This document shows, piece after piece, positions 24,620-30,996 of a DNA stretch of 30,996 bases. This DNA comes from Prevotella sp. UBA4330 (GTDB taxonomy: Bacteria; Bacteroidota; Bacteroidia; Bacteroidales; Bacteroidaceae). The DNA is taken from positions 48,334-79,329 of the forward strand of contig DGTS01000013.1 of NCBI GenBank assembly GCA_002394385.1. Direction: 5' to 3'. The position numbers and the translations under genes were made by a program. Position 1 is the first letter of the stretch. Each line of letters starts with the position of its first letter. The notes under the pieces are model-generated. The model was not told the origin of the DNA. It did not search any database and saw only the letters and a program-made list of their open reading frames with translations.

Positions 24620-25795
24620 CTACTTCTTTTTATTAACCTTACGATAGAGATCATATAGACGGTCGAAATCATCTCCTATCACTTCAGACACCGAATCCAG
24701 TTCGTTCACAGACACCAGTCCCGTCTTCTCAGATATCAGGCTCTTACAGTATTCCTCGCTTTCAGGATCAAGTGAATACACAACTACATCATCAGGATTA
24801 ACTGTATAGCTTGGCTTGATAATCTTCTCTGCTTCCTCACGAACTTCTTCTATGTGCTGGAGTTTATAAGCCAACATCAGCACATTCAGGCTCGAAAGCA
24901 TGTAGGGGCTGTGGGTGGTAATAATAAACTGCCTGCGCTGATTGGTCCATAACCTTGTTGTGACAAATCCCAGCATCTCAAATTGGTTCTTTGGGAAAAG
25001 GTTCTGCTCAGGCTCCTCAATGACAAAAGAATCAAAACAATTCGTTTTTAACGCAAAATCTATCACCATTAGCATGGGTATTGCAGACTGAAGTCCTGAT
25101 GAAGAAGCACTAAGTGAAATCAATTTGTCCTTTCCACTTAATTCAATCATGTTCTTATTATCCTTCTTCACAAAATCGACCTTAAAAATAGGTATTTCAT
25201 ATCTAGGAAAGAGTTTTGTAGCCCTTTCGAAGAGACCCATATATTCAAGCAAAGGTTTGGGGAGGGGAATACCCGCACTCCACAAAGAAGCTGTTGCCTC
25301 TGAAAGATTTCCAACTAAATTACGTTCAGCTGGATTGTAAAGTATCATTCGAGCATTTGCCTCCATAAAAGCCTGTTCCACATCATCTGTTTCAGAAGAA
25401 GAACTTGAATCCTGACTATATCCGAATTTTTTATTCAGGTATTCGAAATATACACTAATTTCATCCTTGCCAATATCATTAGAAACAATGCTAAATACCC
25501 CCTCTTCATATTTGATTACAAGTCCTCCCATGGAATACTTGATATAAGAATCATCCATGAAGTATTCGTTGATGCCGAAATTAAAGAAGGGTTTTCTTAT
25601 CTCGTCACTCTCAGGATTCTCTAGGAGTTGCAGCCACCATCTCATATCTCTGCATATCGTCAGAAGTTTCGATAACGTACTCTTGCCGCTACCTTGATCG
25701 CCAATGAAAAGCGTTAGCCTACGAAATTCAATATCTAGATTGGTTATCGGACCAAAATTTCTGATTACCAGTCTCTCGCCATACATTCCTGCCAT
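24620..25795 (-). CDS. ABC/AAA-type ATPase (AAA_15/OLD-like, no TOPRIM)
   Basis: A 391-residue ATPase of the SMC/RecF-like group. It starts with LVIRNFGPI and has Walker A GDQGSGKST (32-40), an ABC-signature-like segment LSASSSGLQS (228-237), Walker B FVIEEPEQNLFP (257-268) and an H-loop TTHSP (293-297). The region 60-220 is a variable insertion, where such proteins often have coiled coils. No TOPRIM nuclease domain follows, unlike true OLD proteins. The C-terminal 90 residues are helical. It lies in a defence-type island upstream of a nuclease-like partner; such ATPases typically sense or activate. A -7 box at 25819-25826 suggests its own transcript. Confidence 0.85.
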   Translation of the reverse strand: MAGMYGERLVIRNFGPITNLDIEFRRLTLFIGDQGSGKSTLSKLLTICRDMRWWLQLLENPESDEIRKPFFNFGINEYFMDDSYIKYSMGGLVIKYEEGVFSIVSNDIGKDEISVYFEYLNKKFGYSQDSSSSSETDDVEQAFMEANARMILYNPAERNLVGNLSEATASLWSAGIPLPKPLLEYMGLFERATKLFPRYEIPIFKVDFVKKDNKNMIELSGKDKLISLSASSSGLQSAIPMLMVIDFALKTNCFDSFVIEEPEQNLFPKNQFEMLGFVTTRLWTNQRRQFIITTHSPYMLSSLNVLMLAYKLQHIEEVREEAEKIIKPSYTVNPDDVVVYSLDPESEEYCKSLISEKTGLVSVNELDSVSEVIGDDFDRLYDLYRKVNKKK

Positions 25796-25818
25796 ATATT
25801 TATATGTTTTATTTTTTG

Positions 25819-25826
25819 CAAAATTA
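25819..25826 (-). promoter_or_regulatory. -7 promoter element of the ATPase gene
   Basis: TAATTTTG on the minus strand matches TAnnTTTG, 23 nt before the ATG at 25795. No TTTG -33 box is seen at the expected distance. Confidence 0.45.
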
Positions 25827-25875
25827 CATTTTTTTCTTTATGTTTACTGCCGATTTCACTGCCTTTTATGTTTTT

Positions 25876-27204
25876 TTATCTTATCACTGGGCAGTATTTG
25901 TCCAACAAGGGTATCACTTCACGAAATCCGTTTGACATACTATTACGGCTTGGACGACCCTTATCGATGTTCGTATATCCATCATCATTATTAAAGAAAT
26001 CTCTATTTAAAGCTGGTGAGCCTTTTGTTTTCAGCAGTTTATGGTCATCTAAATAGCCAACAATATTTTGCCAAATAATTTTAACACGGTCGCCACTTCC
26101 CCTTTCCAATAACGCCCATAGCTTTTCTGAAAGTACAGCATCCTCGCCGTCCAGTTTTACGTCGTTTGCATCAAGAATCGTTCGTATAAAGCTGTTGATG
26201 TTTTCAACAGACACACCTCTTGCCCAATCACCTTTTTCTGTATAAGATAATAATTGTTGAAGAATTGACTGATGCGATTCATTGGGTAACGAGACGATGG
26301 TTTCCGGATGCACTATTCTATTGTATTCCAACCATAAATGTTCGCATAAGCAGAGCGTATAAAAGCATCGTCCGAGGCAGTTCTTACACGGATATTGCTT
26401 GTTATCTATGATGCTTTTGCGGTTTTGGAATATGAATCGAGCAAAACCCTCCTTGTCTATTTCTCTTCCCTCAAAGTTGAAGCAATCGCTCCACGTATCT
26501 TGCCAGAATTTGACTTCAAGCATATTCGAAGAAACGGTTTTTGTTTTCGACAAAATTAGGTCTGGCAGACGCTTGGGGTTTTTTGAAGCTTTCCAACGTT
26601 CATATGGAGTTGGAATTCCGTTTTCTTCAATCTGATAAGGTTCGACATTCTCGCTCATATAAATATTGACCATATCTTCATAGAACTGCTCATAAAGCTC
26701 TGGTTCAACATTGTAGAGCATTGTTTCTGTTTCTTGAAAAAGGCTTGACAAATCCCGACCTATGTCAATGATGACCTTCTTCAATTCCGTGTTCTTCTCC
26801 AAAAGAAAATCCATAAGTTCTTTCAGGGGAATAGTGCCAGAAAGACAAGCATTGGCTTTTCCAATAAAAGTCTGATAATCTTCTTCACACAATTGTTGCC
26901 AGTCTTTATAAACAGATTCCTCTGTGAAACTCGACACGTTGTTGACAAGTGTCCATATTTCCGTTTTCCATTGCGAGAAGTCTACGTCCCACGCCTCGGA
27001 AAACGGAAGCCTTGCTGACCATTTTTCCTTCAGTTGGCTGAACAGAATGTAGCAATCATGAAGATGAAGTGCAAACGTCAATGCAGAAAGACGCCACGTA
27101 TGTGGATTGTGGGTCGCCTGAAGAGCATGGCCCTGCTCTACAAGACTTTCCAGAACTTCCTTGTATTTCGTTTTCTTACTATTGTCTATATCGAATGTTG
27201 TCAT
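25876..27204 (-). CDS. Unknown protein coupled to the specificity subunit, with nuclease-like motif and Cys cluster
   Basis: A 442-residue protein I do not recognise. The N-terminal 190 residues are helical. A possible PD-(D/E)XK active site follows: LPD215, then 14 residues, then E230-V-K232 (LEVKFWQD). Next is a Cys cluster C273-x2-C276-x3-C280-x4-C285-x-C287 that could bind zinc or an Fe-S cluster. The C-terminal part is helical with a charged end. Its ATG overlaps the stop of the specificity-subunit gene (ATGA), so it is translationally coupled to the restriction-modification genes. It occupies the place where a type I system would have hsdR but is far too short and has no helicase motifs. 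A restriction effector or accessory nuclease is plausible. Confidence 0.7.
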   Translation of the reverse strand: MTTFDIDNSKKTKYKEVLESLVEQGHALQATHNPHTWRLSALTFALHLHDCYILFSQLKEKWSARLPFSEAWDVDFSQWKTEIWTLVNNVSSFTEESVYKDWQQLCEEDYQTFIGKANACLSGTIPLKELMDFLLEKNTELKKVIIDIGRDLSSLFQETETMLYNVEPELYEQFYEDMVNIYMSENVEPYQIEENGIPTPYERWKASKNPKRLPDLILSKTKTVSSNMLEVKFWQDTWSDCFNFEGREIDKEGFARFIFQNRKSIIDNKQYPCKNCLGRCFYTLCLCEHLWLEYNRIVHPETIVSLPNESHQSILQQLLSYTEKGDWARGVSVENINSFIRTILDANDVKLDGEDAVLSEKLWALLERGSGDRVKIIWQNIVGYLDDHKLLKTKGSPALNRDFFNNDDGYTNIDKGRPSRNSMSNGFREVIPLLDKYCPVIR

Positions 27205-28253
27205 TCCGTTTGAAGCGATTTTAGTCGATAGTCAATGTAGCGGTTTAATATCCGGCTCTCAATTTTACGCATATAGTTTTCCATATACTCATAATCAGGT
27301 TTTTCGTCAGCAGTCGCTGGTAGCATAATACTTTGTTTCTTTAACCTGTCTGTTCCCAATTTTAAACCATAACCATATTTGTCTTTTTGTTCAGTTATTG
27401 CACGAGCAATAAAAAAATTGACCCAGTAATTATTTCGATATGGCACTATTCTTCGCGTATCATTGCCAAACAAAGCTTTATAAGGATGATAGAAAGCATA
27501 ACCTACAGAGCCGTTCCTGTTTACAGAAATACAACCCTCGGAAAGTGTTTCATTAGTATTTCCAACAAAATATCCAATACCATTCTGCAAAGCAGTGGCC
27601 GTGACATAAGGGTTATTCCCTTCTGTTCTTTCACGGTCATAAATGTCATGACCAGATTTGATCTCTCCAATATCGTTGATAAGAAAGTCTTTCCAATTGT
27701 GTGCAGCCAAGTTACCACAATCTTCATTTTGAGTTCTTATGACTTTCGTTTGTAGATATTTCTTGTACCTCGTAAGTAATTTTTTTTCAATCAGTTTCAT
27801 GTATTCTTCCATGAAAGCATAGTCGGGAGTACCATCATTTGTGGATGGAAGCAAAATTATCTGCTCTTTCATTCTTTCACCATTAAACTTATACCCATAC
27901 TCAAATTTTGGTTTTTGTTTGAGGATACATTGCTTAATAAAAAGATAAATGTATTTATTCCCTTCAACATTTTTTAAATGCAGCCTTTTAACATCATCTG
28001 AAAATAAAGCAGAATATGGATGGTAGAAATTCTCAACAACACTACCATTATAATTAACTCCCAACACATTACTATCTTTTGAAGAATTATCATTTCCACA
28101 AAAAGCAGTTATTCCATTATTAGAGTCTGTTGCTCCAACAAAGGGTGTACATCCTTCTATCATATCTGCCTTTGTTAGTCTTATGCCTGGGGATATGGAG
28201 AATATATCCAAAATTCTATATTCGCCCCACTTTACTTCCTCAATCTTCTTCAT
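27201..28253 (-). CDS. Restriction-modification specificity subunit (HsdS/BcgIB-like)
   Basis: A protein of about 350 residues with two target-recognition domains. Each begins with a short hydrophobic motif (YRILDIFSISPGIRL; FLINDIGEIKSGHDI), continues with a PFVGAT / PYVTAT-like segment with NG and GSV motifs, and ends with a similar coiled-coil region (YAFMEEYMKLIEKKLL; YEYMENYMRKIESRIL). The repeated architecture gives a bipartite DNA target. Length and layout fit the BcgI B subunit. The start at 28253 overlaps the methyltransferase stop by 14 nt, which indicates coupling; a longer reading to 28283 would overlap more and lacks support. Confidence 0.88.
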   Translation of the reverse strand: MKKIEEVKWGEYRILDIFSISPGIRLTKADMIEGCTPFVGATDSNNGITAFCGNDNSSKDSNVLGVNYNGSVVENFYHPYSALFSDDVKRLHLKNVEGNKYIYLFIKQCILKQKPKFEYGYKFNGERMKEQIILLPSTNDGTPDYAFMEEYMKLIEKKLLTRYKKYLQTKVIRTQNEDCGNLAAHNWKDFLINDIGEIKSGHDIYDRERTEGNNPYVTATALQNGIGYFVGNTNETLSEGCISVNRNGSVGYAFYHPYKALFGNDTRRIVPYRNNYWVNFFIARAITEQKDKYGYGLKLGTDRLKKQSIMLPATADEKPDYEYMENYMRKIESRILNRYIDYRLKSLQTE

Positions 28254-30186
28254 AACCAAATAAATAACCTCGTCCGTCTGCAATCATTTTAAATTCAAAG
28301 GTGAGATAGTCGGCCATGGTTTGCTCAAAATCATTTTCCGATGGTATCTCATCATTGAAATAGTAGAAGGAGTGCAGCCACTCGTCTGTAGGCTCCACTC
28401 TTGCCTTCACCATAAACGACGAATGGGCAGGAGCATTATGCAGCCAGCAGTCTAAAAGTTGACGGCGTTTTTGTTCGTGCGTTCCATTATCAAGCAAACC
28501 GATATGGGGTGATATTTCATAGCCGTCATCTTTGAAGTTGATAAATTTGCTATAGTGGCGTTTCGAGTGTTTTACATGGGCGGTAAAGATGGCTATCACT
28601 GGATTTGTTCCCACCTTGTAGAATGTCTGCGGATTCAATGTTATAACGCCTTCTAACGTATGCTTTTCCAGTATCAGAGCCTTAATGGCTGCATCAAATT
28701 TTGTTTTTCCCACCATAGTAGATTGAGGAACGATTACGGCACAACGTGCTCCGTCACCAAGGCCATCAAGAAGATGTTGTATGAATCGCAGTTCCGATAG
28801 GTGAGCCGTCTGTTTGTTTTTTGCCTGAGAATAAGGCGGGTTCATAATACCAATGCGGAAATTCTCTTTTCGCAATCTTTCAACGGGCAATTTGAAGAAA
28901 TCATCACACACCAGATTGCTCTTTCCGTCGCCACGAAGAATCATATTGGTAGTTGCCACAGAGAACATGCGATCGTTCATTTCAACACCATACAACAGAT
29001 TTTGCCTGATGTTCATTTTTGCAGCTTCCTGCTCTCTGCGCATCTTTGCAGGATTTTCTGCCTGCTTGAACATTTTCGACATCGCAGCGATTAAAAAGCC
29101 ACCTGTTCCACAACAAGGGTCAAGCACTTTTTCCGACATCTTGATGTCAAGCAAATCCACCATCAACTCTGTGATATGTGACGGAGTCAATACTATGCCT
29201 AATCCCTTTCCATCTCCACCACTATAACTCAAAAACTCACCATAGAAACGCCCCAATACATCGTCTGGCGAATTGTTGCAAATGGCTGAAAGAATCTTTG
29301 AGTGAATATACTCCGCAAAATAGCGTAAGGGCGATTTTCCAAGTGCAGGATGCCGTGTACTGAGCTGAGGACGAAGTTTTATGAACTCAAACTGATTAAG
29401 CACCACCTCGATTTTCATCTTGTGTGTATCGTCCACCTGGCGAATATGCTCCTTGATTGCATCAAATATCTTTTCTCCGTCACGTCTGCGCTCTTCACGG
29501 GTTTCACCAATACCACAGGTCAATTGTTCAGAGGAAAAATGTTTATTGCATAAAGCCAATAATATTCCAGATACTATAACAGGCTTGTCTTGCTCGCTCA
29601 ATGAACCGTAATTGCGTAAATCCTCATGAAGTTGCTTGGCCCGACTAAGAATCTCTTCCAATTCAGCAGCCCGCTCACTCTTATTTCCTAAAACTTTTGT
29701 ACGATAGTAGGTTTCAATATTCTCGTGTCTGAAATCGGAAAAATCGCGAACAACGGGTAACACTTTGTAGCTTTTGTCCGTCACAAAGATGGGACGGATT
29801 TTCAACTGCTCCTTCTCTGTTCCTGAACAACCGAAGGCAAAAACTTTCTTAAATGAGGTATAATAGGTGATATGCTGAGCATAATGCAATGCACCGTTTT
29901 CTGCAAATTTCTCTACAGATGAAGTATCCATTAACAGCGTGTCGTTTTTGTCTGTCATGTAATTGGCTTGGTACATTGTTTCCGCCTTGTCTTCAACAAT
30001 TATCAAGTAGTTTCCTGACATGGCAATAAACTCGGGTTTTCCAGTTTTGCCAGTCATACGCTTTGAGGCAGTTTTAAGTGCTTCTTGTACCTCACGTATC
30101 TGCGTCTTTTCTGGTTCAGGATTTAGTCCAGCACTTGTCATCAATCCAAAGATGATGTGGTCAGTCATTTTCTCGGTTGCAGGCAT
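28240..30186 (-). CDS. BcgI-like fused restriction nuclease and N6-adenine methyltransferase
   Basis: A 648-residue protein. The N-terminal domain (about 1-170) carries a PD-(D/E)XK-type motif PE52-x12-E65-D-K67 (LIIVEDKAE), as in HsdR N-terminal or BcgI A nuclease domains. A helical linker follows. The gamma-class N6-adenine methyltransferase has motif I VLDPCCGTGGF (354-364) and catalytic motif IV NPPY (449-452). The C-terminal region binds the specificity subunit. The size (about 650 plus 350 residues with S) fits type IIB BcgI-like systems that both methylate and cut. An ordinary HsdM of a type I system is the alternative, but no HsdR helicase gene follows. It is the first gene of the minus-strand island operon. 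Confidence 0.85.
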   Translation of the reverse strand: MPATEKMTDHIIFGLMTSAGLNPEPEKTQIREVQEALKTASKRMTGKTGKPEFIAMSGNYLIIVEDKAETMYQANYMTDKNDTLLMDTSSVEKFAENGALHYAQHITYYTSFKKVFAFGCSGTEKEQLKIRPIFVTDKSYKVLPVVRDFSDFRHENIETYYRTKVLGNKSERAAELEEILSRAKQLHEDLRNYGSLSEQDKPVIVSGILLALCNKHFSSEQLTCGIGETREERRRDGEKIFDAIKEHIRQVDDTHKMKIEVVLNQFEFIKLRPQLSTRHPALGKSPLRYFAEYIHSKILSAICNNSPDDVLGRFYGEFLSYSGGDGKGLGIVLTPSHITELMVDLLDIKMSEKVLDPCCGTGGFLIAAMSKMFKQAENPAKMRREQEAAKMNIRQNLLYGVEMNDRMFSVATTNMILRGDGKSNLVCDDFFKLPVERLRKENFRIGIMNPPYSQAKNKQTAHLSELRFIQHLLDGLGDGARCAVIVPQSTMVGKTKFDAAIKALILEKHTLEGVITLNPQTFYKVGTNPVIAIFTAHVKHSKRHYSKFINFKDDGYEISPHIGLLDNGTHEQKRRQLLDCWLHNAPAHSSFMVKARVEPTDEWLHSFYYFNDEIPSENDFEQTMADYLTFEFKMIADGRGYLFGYEED

Positions 30187-30233
30187 AACATGTTTTTCTT
30201 TGTGAATTTGTTTTATAACGTAAAAAAAATGAT

Positions 30234-30248
30234 TTTAGTATTACTAAA
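30234..30248. promoter_or_regulatory. Small palindrome upstream of the restriction operon
   Basis: TTTAGTA-T-TACTAAA is a perfect 7-bp inverted repeat 48-62 nt before the start of the fused nuclease-methyltransferase gene. It could be an operator. No clear Bacteroidota promoter is seen in this AT-rich stretch. Confidence 0.45.
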
Positions 30249-30317
30249 TTATAACAAAAACAAATATTTAGCTTGATTCATCATGGAAAACAACCTTTGC
30301 GGTCCGTCTAATTCACC

Positions 30318-30443
30318 CGAACGAACAGTTGAACAGTTCATGTATTTTGTGTGTAGTACTTTTTATTATTATATATATTTATAAATATATATAATAATAA
30401 CTCTATACGCTGATGCTTTTGTTACTGTTCAACTGTTCGTTCG
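30318..30443. repeat. Nested palindrome: 20-bp arms around a 38-bp AT palindrome
   Basis: The arm CGAACGAACAGTTGAACAGT (30318-30337) is perfectly inverted at 30424-30443. Centred almost exactly between them is a perfect 38-bp palindrome made only of A and T (30363-30400, centre TTTATAAA). The arms share sequence with the 3' end of the DUF3987 gene (20901-20924). Confidence 0.9.
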
Positions 30444-30500
30444 TTCACTTCAACACAAACACAAACATTTGAACGAAAAACTGTCTTTTCCTGAATATGG

Positions 30501-30690
30501 TTGACTCCTTTCACCCCTTGTTTTTTAACATTTGCCTATCCATACGGAAAAAGTTGACTCGCCCTACTGGAAGAAGTTGACGACCTTCCCTGAGTTGGTT
30601 GACTCTTTTGCTAAGAACGTTGACTTCGTACGGATATTGTTGACTCTTCATACTATTTTCGTTTACTTCGTACTGTCTTGGTTGACTCGC
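30501..30690. repeat. Degenerate TTGACT array with a ~21-bp period
   Basis: TTGAC(T), or TTTACT once, begins at 30501, 30554, 30577, 30599, 30620, 30640, 30662 and 30682. Spacing is 20-23 bp after the first gap of 53 bp. Many units share a second weak box (TAC near +10). Spacers differ in sequence. No gene is supported in 30187-30781. Confidence 0.85.
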
Positions 30691-30727
30691 CTGCTTTCCC
30701 GGCGCCAGCCCCTAACCATGAAAAACA

Positions 30728-30768
30728 CTCGGGGGGTGCCCTGCGGCAGGGGGCAGACAGCCCCCGAG
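30728..30768 (-). terminator. Hairpin after the transposase gene
   Basis: CTCGGGGG (30728-30735) pairs with CCCCCGAG (30761-30768), with extra inner GC pairing. On the minus strand it is followed by GTGTTTTTC. It lies 13 nt beyond the transposase stop and may also be part of the IS end. Confidence 0.6.
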
Positions 30769-30781
30769 AGCCTTCTTCCTG

Positions 30782-30996
30782 TCAACCCCACATGCGCTGC
30801 TGGATGCCATGCTCTTGATGGGCCTGCGAGGGTGCCTTCATGCCAATGCTGGCGTGTGGGCGGCGGTCGTTGTAGAAGCCGATGAAGCCGGAGATCCGCT
30901 CCCGTGCGTCACCGATTGTCTTGAAGCGCCGCTCACGGTAGACGACTTCCGTCTTGAGGATGCCGTTCACGCGTTCTGCAATGGCGTTGTCCGTGG
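30782..30996 (-). mobile_element. IS3-type transposase, 3' part only (cut by window edge)
   Basis: The last 70 or so residues of a DDE integrase-core transposase. DNAIAERVNGILKTE holds the probable catalytic Glu (in AER), followed by FYNDRRPHASIGMKAPSQAH, a C-terminal pattern of IS3-family OrfB proteins. The 5' part lies beyond position 30996, so completeness cannot be judged. The exact IS end is not visible, though the GC-rich hairpin and the TTGACT array lie just outside the stop. Confidence 0.85.

Noticed and set aside
24020..25795. PARIS (AriA/AriB) assignment for the ATPase pair
   Set aside because: The partner shows a D-x12-ExK pattern rather than a TOPRIM-like one, and the ATPase is shorter than typical AriA. 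I kept it as an unnamed candidate.
28240..30186. Truncated type I restriction system with lost hsdR
   Set aside because: The methyltransferase has its own nuclease motif and the two-gene layout and sizes fit BcgI-like type IIB systems. The next gene is coupled and intact, with no sign of an hsdR remnant.
30501..30690. TTGACT array as a CRISPR array
   Set aside because: Only about 6-8 bp is shared per unit, spacing varies from 20 to 23 bp and no cas gene is present. CRISPR repeats are much longer and nearly identical.
30501..30690. TTGAC boxes as sigma-70 -35 promoter elements
   Set aside because: The main sigma factor of Bacteroidota uses TTTG/TAnnTTTG, and no matching downstream boxes are seen at proper distance.
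30532..30885. 117-codon plus-strand frame across the TTGACT array
   Set aside because: It spans the degenerate repeats, the GC-rich hairpin and the end of the transposase on the other strand. Repeat spacing is not a multiple of three.

Overview
The window looks like a chromosomal segment of a Bacteroidales bacterium, most likely Prevotella or a close relative. Three things point there: promoters of the Bacteroidota type (TTTG, about 19 nt, TAnnTTTG), gene families typical of that order (DUF2723, DUF4350, VirE-N/DUF3987, DUF5675), and stacked short repeats between genes. I made this call by reading motifs and family resemblance; no database search was run.

Layout: (1) 1-7220, plus strand: a polytopic membrane protein, a DedA/VTT-type membrane protein, a large DUF2723 membrane protein (candidate protein O-mannosyltransferase relative), a NodB-type polysaccharide deacetylase, the tRNA-modification enzyme QueG, and a small unknown gene. 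(2) 7505-14504, minus strand: a seven-gene run reading SpoIIM-like, membrane protein, DUF4129, DUF4350, MoxR ATPase, DUF58, HAD phosphatase, with an RDD membrane protein transcribed divergently (14685-15416). This is a MoxR/DUF58 cell-envelope module. (3) 15432-20269: an iron-type alcohol dehydrogenase (minus) and carB (plus), divergently transcribed with recognisable promoters; carA is not adjacent. (4) 20362-23815, minus strand: DUF5675, VirE-N/DUF3987, a small unknown and an OB-fold/SSB-like protein, resembling a mobile-element module. (5) 24020-30186, minus strand, AT-rich: a defence-type island holding a BcgI-like fused nuclease-methyltransferase, its specificity subunit, a translationally coupled unknown gene with a PD-(D/E)XK-like motif and a Cys cluster, an ABC/AAA-type ATPase, and a small protein with another PD-(D/E)XK-like motif. 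(6) 30187-30996: noncoding, with a 38-bp perfect AT palindrome inside 20-bp inverted arms, a ~21-bp-period TTGACT array, and the 3' end of an IS3-type transposase cut by the window edge.

Most notable: a GC-rich palindromic element that sits in frame inside at least three protein genes (twice in queG, once each in the DUF3987 and DUF5675 genes); the five-gene defence-type island; the structured region beside the IS; and two classes of intergenic repeat, one placed just before start codons and one overlapping stop codons.
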